Shown in pieces: positions 10,881 through 20,587 of a stretch of 32,500 nucleotides of DNA (its first letter is position 1; every line of letters starts with the position of its first letter). The stretch covers positions 1 to 32,500 of the forward strand of contig LUCW03000302.1 in NCBI GenBank assembly GCA_001586965.3. Reading direction: 5' to 3'. The notes under the pieces were generated by a model. That model worked only from the letters and a program-made list of their open reading frames with translations. It was not told the DNA's origin and ran no database searches. The translations under genes were made by a program, and so were the position numbers. This stretch comes from Sphaeroforma sirkka (taxonomy: Eukaryota > Opisthokonta > Ichthyosporea > Ichthyophonida).

Positions 10881-13060
10881 ATGACTAAAGGAAATTTTAA
10901 AGGCATGAGAGCCGCCAGCTCTAAACTTATTAAGCCTGTTGAGGTTCCTGAGGTTACTGTGGACGCTGGTCCGTCTGGTACTGAGCCTGCCGTTGAAGCT
11001 GTAGAGGACGCCGTTTCTGAGCTTGGTTCTGATGAAAACTCTGAGGATGACTCGTCGGACCCTAAAGCCTTGGAAGAGGAGGTCTCAACTGCCGCGGAAA
11101 GGATCGCCAGCTTCCGTGTGTCTCCTAGTAGTGCAGCCCAGGGCATCCGCTCGCCATCTGACCGCGAAAAGTCAGATGTTGGAAATGCTATATCTCCTGA
11201 ACAAGTGAAGGAATCGTTTTGATATCGACGGTTTATTACTACTGAAAGTCAGCCCAATCCACCTATTAACAAAGATGGCGGCGTTCCATTTCGTGAAATT
11301 TCATTGAATGCCTCGCCACGCCACCGAATGTTGGGGCGGAAGACGCAAATGTTGGGGACGCCATAACTCGACAACGAGTGGTTGGATCTTCTCAATCTCG
11401 ACGTCATTTGAACCGCAAAGATGGGCTTTTTAAAGGAGCTAGCCGCTGCCGCAGTTTCTGACTCTTCGATCATATCCCACGTGACCGATATTCTTCCTAT
11501 ACCGAAAAAAAAAAATATTCGAGCCGGGTTTCGAACCTGAGACCCGCTGGTTTACCAGCCAACAGGGTTACCACTGAGCCAGTTACCGCTAGCGAAGTGG
11601 GTAAAACCTCGAGATTTAACCTCTATAGCTCGGAAACTACAATCGACCACCCTCTCGACAAACCTAACCATGTCAGAGGCTATGATCGTATGGAAATCGA
11701 TGAGGCTTTACCACTCTCATAACATCGATCCTCATTTACCATAACCCTGGTAATCGAACTTTGGTAAGGAGATAGACTCCATCTTGTCACAGTAGCCCGT
11801 AGCACTGATCGTAAGAGTGAACGCCGACTCTAGCACTGAAGACGAGTAAAGTGAGAACCAGACAACAACGTCTCAGGCTATTACGTTCTGGTATGCAAGT
11901 CCTTAAGGAGGATGATGTCTATTGAATGACTATCTGACCTTGACGATAAGAAAGCGGATAACATTCGCTATCTAATCGATAACAAGAAAAAGAGCAGATG
12001 GATGACTCCATCTTGGCACTAGCAGCCCGTAGCACTGAGCGTGAACCTCGTGAACGCTTCGAACCAAGCTTTACCTAACTCGCCAAGCAAGCTAGGTAAC
12101 TTTCCTGAAGGCTGAGCGACTATGAAAGCCATAATGATGTTCATACACACTGATAAACATACTTGTCATTTTTTGAAATAAATGACCAACTTATGAGTCT
12201 GCCAGCCTTAAGTTGATGAGCAGATGATGAATGCCTTCTTTAAGATGCACGTTCTGTGAGTCAGAGGAATGCTAAAAACTATCTTGAGGGCTCTATGAGC
12301 CCAACTGGATGGGAGTCCCCTACCCTGGCGCCAGTTGCGTGAGAATATACTCTAACTAGCCTATTTAAGAAGGTCTATTTCTTTGAAGATGCACGTGACC
12401 GTGAACTTCTAGAGTCTCGAGCTTTACCCAGCAAGACCTTTGCGAACGATAACACTACTATTCGAGGTGCTCGCTAGCTCATATGACATATGAACAAAGG
12501 GTGGATGGGAGGTCGTACCTATACTGGCGAATATTTATTAATTTGTCAGATGATGGAGACTCTGGGGGCTAGCCTATTTAAGGTCAATGATGATATTATC
12601 GCCTATGGTGATTTGCGATCTATGCCTTGGTCTGTCTTTGAGAAGATAGTTCAAAAGCATACCAACTCATCTACTAGAGTACTTAGTACTTCAAGCTTTA
12701 CCCAGCCCGTTAAGAGTACCGCGACAGAGAATAACACTGCGCGTAATATTAAGAAACCTCACAATACTGCTGGAGGTGGTAAAGGCTCTACTTCTACTGA
12801 ACCAAAGGGTGAAAGAAAGGAGAGAGCACCTTGCAAGAAGTGTGGTTATAACCTCACTAAACGTGATGGCAAGTGGAATGGTAAACACGACTCTGTTAAG
12901 TGTGCACCAGGCAAGCCAAACTTTTGCACTATATGAAGGCAAGGCTTACCAAGCAAAGCACAATGTGTCACCTAACTTGCAATCCCGGCAAACGTATTCT
13001 TTCCTGAACCACTACAGCGACTATGAGAGTCATACATATGTTCATACATTGTAATATATT
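10881..13060 (+). pseudogene. Element A gag-like region (fossil)
   Basis: It begins with an acidic, Ser/Glu-rich stretch (10,881-11,222), rich in E, D, V and A, which I take as a probable gag N-terminus from position alone. The better-supported end is 12,490-12,936, a basic tail with paired Cys-x2-Cys and later His and Cys, resembling a nucleic-acid-binding knuckle. Between them are partial duplications of gag-like sequence and the tRNA-like sequence at 11,516-11,588. The region looks like a patchwork of overlapping gag copies and is broken throughout. The link between the 10,881 frame and the rest of A is inferred. Confidence 0.55.
11516..11588 (-). other. tRNA-like sequence with Pol III A and B boxes
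   Basis: On the minus strand, TGGCTCAGTGG (11,581-11,571) matches the Pol III A box and GGTTCGAAACC (11,537-11,527) matches the B box. They are 44 nt apart start to start, exactly the spacing of positions 8 and 52 in a tRNA. A CTGGTAA loop-like segment lies between them (anticodon GGT, Thr, if taken literally). An 11-nt T run follows at about 11,515-11,505, like a Pol III terminator. The acceptor and D stems do not pair, so this is not a working tRNA gene. A tRNA pseudogene or the head of a tRNA-derived SINE is more likely. Confidence 0.62.
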
Positions 13061-13076
13061 GTCATAATATCCCTAT

Positions 13077-13610
13077 ATGAAAGAGTGTACTACTTGCAAG
13101 GGTACTAACGGTTGGCACACTGATGACTGCAAGGACATGCCGGACGTCCAAGTTAAGCACTGCCAGTTCTATACGTGTACACTAGAGCAAGATTATGAGA
13201 AAAAGTTCAATAAAATCTATACCAAAGGAGATGAACGTATATTTCAAACCGTTTATGTAAATGGAGAAAAAGTTATAGCACTTTTTTGATCCAGGGGCTG
13301 AAGTCTCTGCTATCTCACGCCGAGTAGCCTACGCTACAGATATGGCTATCCCTAACTAAACAACTAATTTAATCTTGGGAAATGGCAAAGTTACCACTTG
13401 CGAAGAAGCCATTGACTATTTAAACATAATGTTGTCAGATAGAAGAGAAGTAATGACTCACCTAATCGTTACTGACATGTCTCAGGAATACGATTTAATT
13501 ATAGGTATGACTGATCTTCTCAGTTTAAGTATAACTCTCACTGGTCTGCCTAATTGGCTAGACCCAAATAAAGATCATTCAGATGATAACATGTTACAGA
13601 TACCTAAACC
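13077..13610 (+). pseudogene. Element A aspartic protease region (fossil)
   Basis: It contains the retropepsin active-site signature D-P-G-A-E-V-S-A-I-S near 13,288-13,317 and, about 70 residues on, the DLIIGMTDL segment near 13,493-13,519, which matches the second conserved retropepsin motif (hydrophobic-hydrophobic-G). This spacing is normal for a Ty3/gypsy protease. It lies between the gag-like region and the RT. Broken copy. Confidence 0.8.
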
Positions 13611-14520
13611 TCCGGAAGGTGAAGCTAAGGATATGATTCCGCACTTTACCGATATAATTATGGACTTAATTATACAAAACAGAAAGATTGCGATAACTGA
13701 CTGGTGTATGTTTAAGTTCTCTAACGGGTACGTTGAGCTTGATTTAACAAACGTCGACTTCTCTAAGTTAAAGTGTCCTTCACATAACTACGTGAGTTGG
13801 AGACACAAAGACGTTGTCAAATCACAAATTGAAGATTGGTTAAAACAGGGTCTAATTGAAATCAATTATAATACAACCCCAGTTAACTTAGCTCTCTTAG
13901 CGGTCGATCAATATAAATCTGATGGAATGTTTAGTTAAACAAGAGTAGTACTAGACCTGTCGCCAATCAACAAACTAATTCCGCAACATAGTTTTCCCTT
14001 ACCAAAGATAAGCGAAATACTACGCGAAATGGAAGGTGAGACTATCTTTTCCAAGGTAGACTTAAAAGTTGCATTCCATCAATTACAAATATATGAGCCG
14101 CATAGGAAATACTTTTCCTTTACTTGGTAAGGTAAGAAGTACCAGTTTAAAGGTGCACCTGAAGGCTTCCATATGTTACCTTCTTTCTTCCAACAAATTA
14201 TGATGGAACTATTTGCGGACCTGTCGGATAACGTATCAGTATATTTAGATGATATAGTTATTTTTACAAAGACTGCATATGAACATGCTAAACTCGTTAA
14301 GGAAGTCTTAAAGTGACTAAACCATGCCAAGCTCAAGATTAACGAGGTCAAGTGTTCTTGTGCTAAAGATACTATACACTTACTTGGTTACAGGGTATCT
14401 GCAGCAGGGTTAGAAATTGATTCTGGTAAGAAACAATTTCTGTTAGATTTATCAACACCGATTACTGGAAGAGATGTGAACTCTGTGTGTTAATTTGTTA
14501 ACTTCTTCTCAGATTCGGTA
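13611..14520 (+). pseudogene. Element A reverse transcriptase (fossil)
   Basis: RT blocks appear in order. An N-terminal region with KSQIEDWLKQGLIE is followed by VVLDLSPINKLI, FSKVDLKVAFHQL (first catalytic Asp, near 14,050-14,090), FKGAPEGFHMLPSFFQQ, and the YLDD box at 14,242-14,253 with a following IVIF. After that comes the thumb-like LLGYRVSAAG segment near 14,380-14,410. YLDD with these flanks is typical of Ty3/gypsy. Broken in several places. Confidence 0.88.
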
Positions 14521-14599
14521 CCTCATCTTTCTCATTACTTAAAGCCTTTCAGTCACCTACGGCTGCACAAATGACCTTTGGAAAAGCTTTGGACTAAAG

Positions 14600-15127
14600 A
14601 ATGTGATGATGCATTTAAGCTAGTCAAAAGTAAAAGTATTGGACGCACCCATAATGCAATACCCTGTGGATGGCGTCCCATTCCAAGTAGCAACCGACGC
14701 TTCAGATCGAGCGGTAGATGGAGTGCTATATCAAACGATAAATGATGAACCACGTTACATACAATTCTTTAGCAAGAGTTATAATAGGATTAAACGAAAT
14801 TACCCTACCGTTAAACAAGAGCTCCTTGCTATAGTTACTGCGCTAAGACAGTTTAAAGACTACCTTTATGGAAGTTACTTCACTGTCGCCTGTGATCAAA
14901 AGTCTTTAACATATTTAAAGGATATGAACCCTGATTCACAGTTGGTGAGCCGCTGGCATGACATTATTGCCAAGTTCGCTTTTAACATTACACACACACC
15001 AGGAATACATAATCATCTTCCTGACTTGCTTTCTCGACTTGTCCCTAACTACCAGAAAACAATTAAAGAGTTATTAGCAACCGATTGGATGCTTAATAAG
15101 AAATGGTTTAGCCTCGCTCAATCATGA
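14600..15127 (+). pseudogene. Element A RNase H (fossil)
   Basis: DASDRAVDGVLYQ (first catalytic Asp, near 14,697), FFSKSYNRIKRNYPTVKQELLAIV (Glu of the active site), and the CDQKSLTYL and HTPGIHNHLPDLLSRL segments match the Ty3/gypsy RNase H from N to C terminus. The domain flows directly into the NPPW domain. Confidence 0.88.
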
Positions 15128-15700
15128 TGGGGTCCATTTACTATTGATATGTTCGCCGCAGAACATAACAAACAGGTTTCTGATTATAGGTCGCTGATTC
15201 ATCCCAAAGGTGATGCGTTTCAACTTGACTTATCAAAGCATAATGCGTGGGCTAACCCACCTTGGCAACTTATCGCACAGTTGTTAAATTATATTAAAAT
15301 TACTAATTCTACCATTATGCTGTTGTCGCTTACGTAGCTCCGACCCATGGATACGTGATTTAATTAATATGATACACGACGAGCCTATCTATGTTGACCG
15401 TGAAACCGACACGTTCTTGTATCAGGGATCCTATTCTATTATGAAGACACCTCGGAAACACACCATCGTTTGTCGTATCGGTCCTGCAGGTACCACTAAG
15501 TGTAAACCTTCAACCGAGTTCTTAGCTAAACTAGAGGAGTCTAAGGAGTTTGAACAAAAACTCAAGACTCGTACATCACACGCACCCAACAAGAAAGCAG
15601 TCGAGGTAATGCCGATTGAGACGATATTAGATCGCAAAAACATGAAACTAGCTAAGGCCATGAATCAAAGACTCAAAAGCTCTAAGAGAACCTGAAGCTG
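15128..15700 (+). pseudogene. Element A NPPW (DIRS-like methyltransferase-type) domain (fossil)
   Basis: Downstream of RNase H, the frame reads DMFAAEHNKQ, then DAFQLDLSKHNAW and ANPPWQLIAQLLNYI, with NPPW at 15,254-15,265. It is followed by W-IRDLINMIHDEPIYV and a KHTIVCRIGPAG segment. The NPPW box resembles motif IV (D/N-P-P-Y/F/W) of N6-adenine methyltransferases, and the same architecture is known downstream of RNase H in DIRS retrotransposons. Element B has the matching blocks in the same place, so this is a conserved module of these gypsy lineages. Activity is unknown, and this copy is broken. Confidence 0.65.
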
Positions 15701-15859
15701 GCACTCAACTACTTAAAGCGCTGCTTAAAGAACAGTTAGGAGTTGCGAAACAACTGAAGAAGATACTTCAACAATCTAATGTTGTTAATTATGTATCTCA
15801 GGAGTCTACTCCTCCTGATACTAAAGTTGTCCTATCTAACGGACTATGGTTCATCCAGC

Positions 15860-16058
15860 CAGCGTTACACAGAATCTGACTGACTTAGAAGAGCTCAAGA
15901 GTAGAGTTAAAATAATACATAATTTAACTCATCGAGCATATGATCATACTAGATGGCTATTCGTGCAGGGCTTGATCACCCGGCGCTGAAAGAAACCATA
16001 CGTGAAGTATACCGACGCTGTACTGATTGTAAAAAGAACCAGATCAAGCGCTACAGGT
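15860..16058 (+). pseudogene. Element A integrase zinc-binding region (fossil)
   Basis: HNLTHRAYDHTRW-like His-containing sequence near 15,920-15,960, followed by CTDCKKNQ (Cys-x2-Cys) near 16,018-16,041, matches the HHCC zinc-binding domain at the integrase N-terminus. It stops at 16,058, where element B begins; the 4 bp AGGT at 16,055-16,058 is repeated on B's other side. Confidence 0.75.
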
Positions 16059-16305
16059 TGTAGTAAGTATACGCGAGATAACTGTATCTCAACGTTCTCC
16101 CTCCTCAGGGAGGGGACGTTGTTCATTTATTAGTAATTATAAACAGTAATCCTAAAATGACTGACTCTTAAATGAGTCATTAGTCATGTGCTGTAAAACC
16201 AGCAAAACCCTAAAACCCAGTTTATCAGATTATTCTGATAAACTGTAAAACTTGTAATAAACCTAAAATAATCAAATAAATATAAGTACTTGTATTCTGA
16301 CCACA
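16059..16305 (-). repeat. Element B 3' LTR
   Basis: 247 bp bounded by TG and CA, matching 23,811-24,056 except for one base of length in a C-rich run. It contains stacked inverted repeats: an imperfect AACGT-CTCCCT/AGGGAG-ACGTT stem (16,091-16,120), GACTC/GAGTC (about 16,163-16,178), and a perfect 12-bp CAGTTTATCAGA/TCTGATAAACTG stem around a TTAT loop (16,218-16,245). Confidence 0.97.
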
Positions 16306-16315
16306 CCCCCCCCCC
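16306..16315 (-). promoter_or_regulatory. Element B polypurine tract
   Basis: Ten consecutive C on the plus strand (G10 on the element strand) abut the 3' LTR. This is where the polypurine primer of plus-strand DNA synthesis must lie, and it confirms the minus orientation. Confidence 0.8.
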
Positions 16316-16380
16316 AAACTGAAGCACTGAACAAAGCAGTGTGCCAGTTTCAGAGATGATAAGAATAGCATAGTACCTTA

Positions 16381-16545
16381 TGTGCTGGCATTATCCTCGA
16401 GAGCTAGAGCATTGTGCTGGCATTTATCCTCGAGAGCTAGAGCATTGTGCTGGCATTTATCCTCGAGAGCTAGAGCATTGTGCTGGCATTTATCCTCAGA
16501 GAGCTAGAGCATTGTGCTGGCATTTTACCTCAGAGAGCTAGAGGA
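16381..16545. repeat. 33-bp minisatellite in element B
   Basis: Five copies begin at 16,381, 16,413, 16,446, 16,479 and 16,513 (32-34 bp each). The unit reads TGTGCTGGCATTTATCCTC followed by GAGAGCTAGAGCAT. It lies between the integrase gene and the 3' LTR of B. It shares the CTC-GAGCTNGAG core with the larger array at 16,768-17,195, so the two probably arose from one ancestral motif. Confidence 0.95.
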
Positions 16546-16767
16546 CCCGATGTGTACGTCTCGAGCGACCCGTCGTGTTTGAATTCTTGAAGCAACTGTT
16601 CATCTGTGTCAGCATATAGGAGTTTGGCAAGTACAATATAGGACTGTATTTGTGTTGGAGAAAAACTGCCAGTGGCAGAAACCGTGCAAACCATTAACCC
16701 GCTGTTTCAAAACAATGCCCAAGGAGTTGTTTGATTGATTTCGCTGTGTTATACTCCGAAGCAAGAG

Positions 16768-17195
16768 TGGCTCATTTAACCTCGCGAGCTTGAGCCGCTG
16801 ACGATTTTCCCTCGCGAGCTCGAGTGCTAACCGTTTATTCTCGCGAGCTCGAGTGGCTGGTTTATACTCGGGAGCTAGAGTCGCTGCTTTTTATACTCAA
16901 GAGCTCGAGAGGCTGGTTTATACTCGGGAGCTAGAGTCGCTGCTTTTTTTATACTCAAGAGCTCGAGAGGCTGGTTTATACTCGGGAGCTAGAGTTGCTG
17001 GTTTATACTCGGGAGCTAGAGTCGCTGCTTTTTTATACTCAAGAGCTCGAGAGGCTGGTTTATACTCGGGAGCTAGAGTTGCTGGTTTATACTCGGGAGC
17101 TAGAGTCGCTGCTTTTTTATACTCAAGAGCTCGAGTGGCTGGTTTATACTCGGGAGCTAGAGTTGCTGGTTTATGCTCCAGAGCTTGAGCTCGAT
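16768..17195. repeat. 27-31-bp minisatellite with GAGCTC cores in element B
   Basis: About fifteen units of 27-32 bp, each centred on a palindrome-like CTC(n)GAGCT(n)GAG core, such as TACTCGGGAGCTAGAG or TACTCAAGAGCTCGAG. In the middle the units form a higher-order trio (AGGCTGG, TTGCTGG and TCGCTGC starts) of about 84 bp that recurs. The first and last units are most divergent. An open frame through it encodes only repeated YSGARVAG-type residues and is an artefact. Confidence 0.95.
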
Positions 17196-17209
17196 ATCCG
17201 AGAACAAAG

Positions 17210-18500
17210 TTATATTGAAGATAAAGTATTAGACTTGTGCACGTTGGCGCTTACGTGTCCGTATCTGCGAAGCTTTTTGTGGTAGGCCGCGATATCGTTG
17301 GCATCATCAAAAGCTTCTGCTGTTTCCCACGTTGGTTCGCCTTCTCGCCATCTCACCAGGTATTCTAATTTCCCCGTCTCATCATTCGTACGATGTGTGA
17401 TAATATGGCGAAACTCCACCCCTCCTTCGGTCCATAAGTCTTCGTTAATTGGTGGGTCTGTGCGTCTATGCACTAAACGGAGGAGTTCCACCCGTACCGG
17501 TTTGGTCTTGAATTCTGGTGGGGCGGAACCATCCTTGTTCGCTAACTCGTAGCGTTGGCCGTGTCTAGCTTTGACTACATATGGTCCAAACAATGGCCGC
17601 ATAGCCTTCGTTGTTCGGCCTTCTGATCGTACCATGACCACATCTCCTTCGTCGAAATGTACCAAGTCGTGAGCATGCAGGCGGTCAAATGTCGTCGTAA
17701 GCTTGCCTGTATACTTCTTGGTAATGTGGTGGAGGGTCGGCAATATAGTGTCCTGTAACTGGTCTAATCGTTGTGCCCAGGTGTCATTCGTCATCGGCTG
17801 AGAATCCGGTAACTCGTCCGTGAAATCGGCGAACGGAACATGGCGGCGGCCAAAGTACACGCTAAACGGTGCACTCTTATGGCGACGGGATATCCGAAGG
17901 TTCTGGTATAGCATCGTAAACGGAAGGCGTTCGTCCCATCGAAGGGGAACTGCCTCACAGCATTGTCGAATAGAACATGTAATCTCCTTGTGACGTCGTT
18001 CTGCCGCGCCCAGCACTTGGGGTCGATATGGTGGAGACACCTTATGTAGCATCCCCACTTCCTGGACCAGAAGCTCCACTAACTTGTTGGTGAACTCCTT
18101 CCCCATGTCTGTTTGGATTTTACGGGGAAACCATGTTCGCCAAAAATCTCTATGAGTGTCTGTGTCGTGGTTTCCTTTGTCTTGTCCGGTGTGGCTCGAA
18201 GGATAGAATAGCCTGTGGCGATGTCTAAGACGTGAAGAATATAATTGTTCTTGCGTCTGGACTCCAGTGGCATCGGGATGTAGTTCACTTGAATATGGTC
18301 CCACGGGTAGCGTGCATCGATGCTAATCATCGGGTGGAAACCTTTACGAAGTGTGTCCTGTCCCAAACATGTGCCACATTGCCGCTTAACTTCTGTGGCT
18401 AACTCAAGTGCCCCTGGCCAAACGTGACCGTTCTGACGAAGTTGTTGGACTGTGTCCGCCGCCCCATGATGTCCTTGTTCGTGTTGCGCTTGCGTGAGTT
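17210..18500 (-). pseudogene. Element B integrase with C-terminal chromodomain (fossil)
   Basis: The order on the minus strand is an HHCC zinc-binding region (HEQGHH and CGTC, 18,483-18,367), then the core with WDHIQVNYIPMP and YILHVLDIATGYS (first Asp region). Next come IQTDMGKEFTN (second Asp) and PPYRPQVLGAAERRHKEI (Glu region), then a GPYVV-type C-terminal domain. Last is a chromodomain at 17,419-17,264 with VEFRHIITHR, LEYLVRWREGEPTWE and the closing helix. Aromatic and Trp positions fit chromodomains of chromoviruses, which bind modified histone H3 and steer integration. The region carries a few breaks. Confidence 0.9.
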
Positions 18501-19060
18501 GCGTACGACGCTGTTTCTCCGCCGGACTCGCTTGTGCAAACGCCGGTTGACCCTCTGCATCTGCCAGTGCCACTGAGATTTCTCGCGCTGTGTCTAAGCA
18601 CATGACATATTTTGTATGCTTTGGTTCTGCAAAACCAAGTCGCTGTGAAAACAGCGGGTCCAGTTTGAATCCATTGGGAGGACCCACCCGTGCTACTACG
18701 GTATGACCCCATGGTGTCTTCCCACATGCGTACTTAGCGTACTTGAGGAACGTGTGTGTGGTGTCCGTGGTACCAGCACCGGTTCTGTCTGCAATAACTG
18801 CTTGAACAGGTCGAACCATGGTGCTCTTGGTACCCATGGTAGACATACTGTGGCCCGTGCGCCGTCGGCTCGTATCTTGCGTAACATCCTGTGTATCTGT
18901 CCCCAAGGCGGGTTCATCCATCCATCGACTATCGACCAGTCGTGGGCAAACGCTCCTTCCCCATCATCCTTCGTCCAGAACCGAGGAAGCTGAGCGTTGG
19001 TTGGGTCCGCAAATACATCTATGTCATTCGGTCCAAAGTGTTGTTGCGCTTGTTCAAAGT
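18501..19060 (-). pseudogene. Element B NPPW (DIRS-like methyltransferase-type) domain (fossil)
   Basis: Between RNase H and integrase lie DIDVFADPTNAQLPRFW, EGAFAHDWSIVDGWM, NPPW (18,914-18,903), HRMLRKIRADGARATVCLPW and PWFDLFKQLL. Further on, CGKTPWGHTVVARVGPP matches the corresponding block in element A. The pattern D-FA--N-QLPRF, W--NPPW and the P-W---PW segment is the one I associate with the Dam-like domain of DIRS retrotransposons. Enzymatic activity is unproven. Confidence 0.7.
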
Positions 19061-19099
19061 AACTAGGGAATAACTGCCAGCCGTCGGTATACATTATTT

Positions 19100-19500
19100 C
19101 GAGTTCGTCCTGCTCCGCTGTCCCCTCGTGTACTCTACTTAACATGTCCGGGAGCACATTTGACTCTCCTGGTATATGCGATATGGTAAAGTTGAATGGC
19201 GCGATGATATGATGCCATCTCTGAAGCATCGGATTAAGCTTGAGCTGTGTGTTCATATATACAAGGGCCTTGTGGTCCGTAAAGACCGCAAACCGTTGCC
19301 CATCCAAGTATTCCCTGAAATGTGTCAGTCCATATACCAATGCCAGTAACTCCTTCATAGGTGTGGCGTAGTTCTGTTGCGCATGGTTCAGAGTCTTACT
19401 AAAGAACATTAAGTAATGTTTCTTACCGTTGACCCATTGAATAGCGCTCCCCTAAACCGTAATCGCTAGCGTCGGTTTCCAAGTTTAGAGGAATGCCGTC
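19100..19500 (-). pseudogene. Element B RNase H (fossil)
   Basis: ETDASDYGLGE (first Asp, near 19,485-19,455), FFSKTLNHAQQNYATPMKEL (Glu), FTDHKALVYM (Asp) and HIPGESNVLPDMLSRV appear in order over about 400 bp, giving a complete set of Ty3/gypsy RNase H blocks. It follows the RT and precedes the NPPW domain. Confidence 0.9.
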
Positions 19501-20220
19501 GACCGGAAAGTGTAACGCAACAGCATTCACCACTGCGTCTTTCATTGCCTGCCACGCCTGTGCATGTCTCTCCTCCCAACGATCACCTATCAACTCCTTT
19601 GGTTTGAGTTTGCAAAATTCGCGCAAGGGTGCAACCGTGTTCGCGAAATTAGGCAGATGTTCGTGGAGGTAATTTGCTAAACCCAACGCCGAGGCTATAT
19701 CTTTGTATCGTTGTGGTGTGGGCCAGTCGATCAGCTTGGCCTGCTTTTCATGGTCAATGTCAATGCCTTGTGCCGATACTTTCTTCCCTAGGATCATGAC
19801 TTCGGAGATAGCGAAGTGGCACTTGGCAGGGTTAAGCTTAAAACTGTGGTATGTTAAGCGTTGTATCACCTTCTGCACCGTCCTAACGTGTTCGTCATAA
19901 CCGTCACTGGCGATAACTATGTCATCGATATAGTGGTGAACCGGTAAGCCATCAAGTATTGTACTCAAGGTACGTTGAAACTGCTGCGTGAGTACATGAA
20001 GACCGAACGGTGCTGATGTGAACGAGTACTGATAACGTTCGTGTGTAAAACTAAATAAGTATTGTGAGTCTGGATGGATGGGCAGCCTGTGGTATGCAGC
20101 CGATATGTCCAGCGTCGTGTAGTACTTCTTACTCTTGAGGCGAGATATGAGTTCGTTGATTTGTACTTGAATATAGACTCGGTTGTCTGACGTCAGCAAT
20201 GGGTCTTGTATTGCCATCAC
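19501..20220 (-). pseudogene. Element B reverse transcriptase (fossil)
   Basis: Contains YYTTLDISAAYHRLPI (first catalytic Asp), FTSAPFGLHVLTQQFQR, and the YIDD box at 19,932-19,921 followed by IVIASDG. Thumb-region blocks FKLNPAKCHFA and ILGKKVSAQGI come next. The order and YIDD box are typical of Ty3/gypsy RT. The region upstream (20,221-20,587) is where the protease should be, but I could not place its motif with confidence. Confidence 0.92.
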
Positions 20221-20587
20221 TGCTCCAATCGTGGTAACAAATATGAAGCTGCCTATCCGACTCAGACACCCTCACCTACCATGCATGATCGGCTACCGAC
20301 TCCCACATGTCATAGGTGTGGTTTGGTGGTGACGTCATGTGCTCGAATTCTTCGTAAAGGATCGTGTTGATATGAATCTTGTAGCCCGATGGTGGAGCCA
20401 AGTCTTCGTCCTGTGTAATCGCATTCACCTGTACTTGAGGCGTCGGACGTATTGTAACTACGTCTCTAGTCTGGGATGTATTCTGCCCCTGTCCTGCGGT
20501 TGACGTTGTGGACGGGACTGTCTGTGTACCGATTGTACGTCCTCAAAGGACGGTTGTTGTCGTATAGGCTTGCCCGACCCTCTGCGC

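Noticed and set aside
11516-11588. Functional tRNA-Thr gene
   Set aside because: The A and B boxes are good, but the acceptor, D and anticodon stems do not pair properly, so only a tRNA-like or SINE-like call is supported.
16055-16320. Two independent solo LTRs at 16,059 and 23,811
   Set aside because: Matching AGGT on the outer flanks, a polypurine tract inside the left copy and a correctly ordered pol between them show that they are one element's LTR pair.
16853-17188. Frame encoding repeated YSGARVAG-type units, superficially a repeat protein
   Set aside because: It is the translation of the minisatellite in B's 3' untranslated region. It is antisense to the element, and variable T-run lengths shift the frame between units.
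16381-17195. Possible CRISPR-like array
   Set aside because: Units are directly abutting or nearly so, with no unique spacers, in a eukaryotic retroelement. It is a minisatellite.
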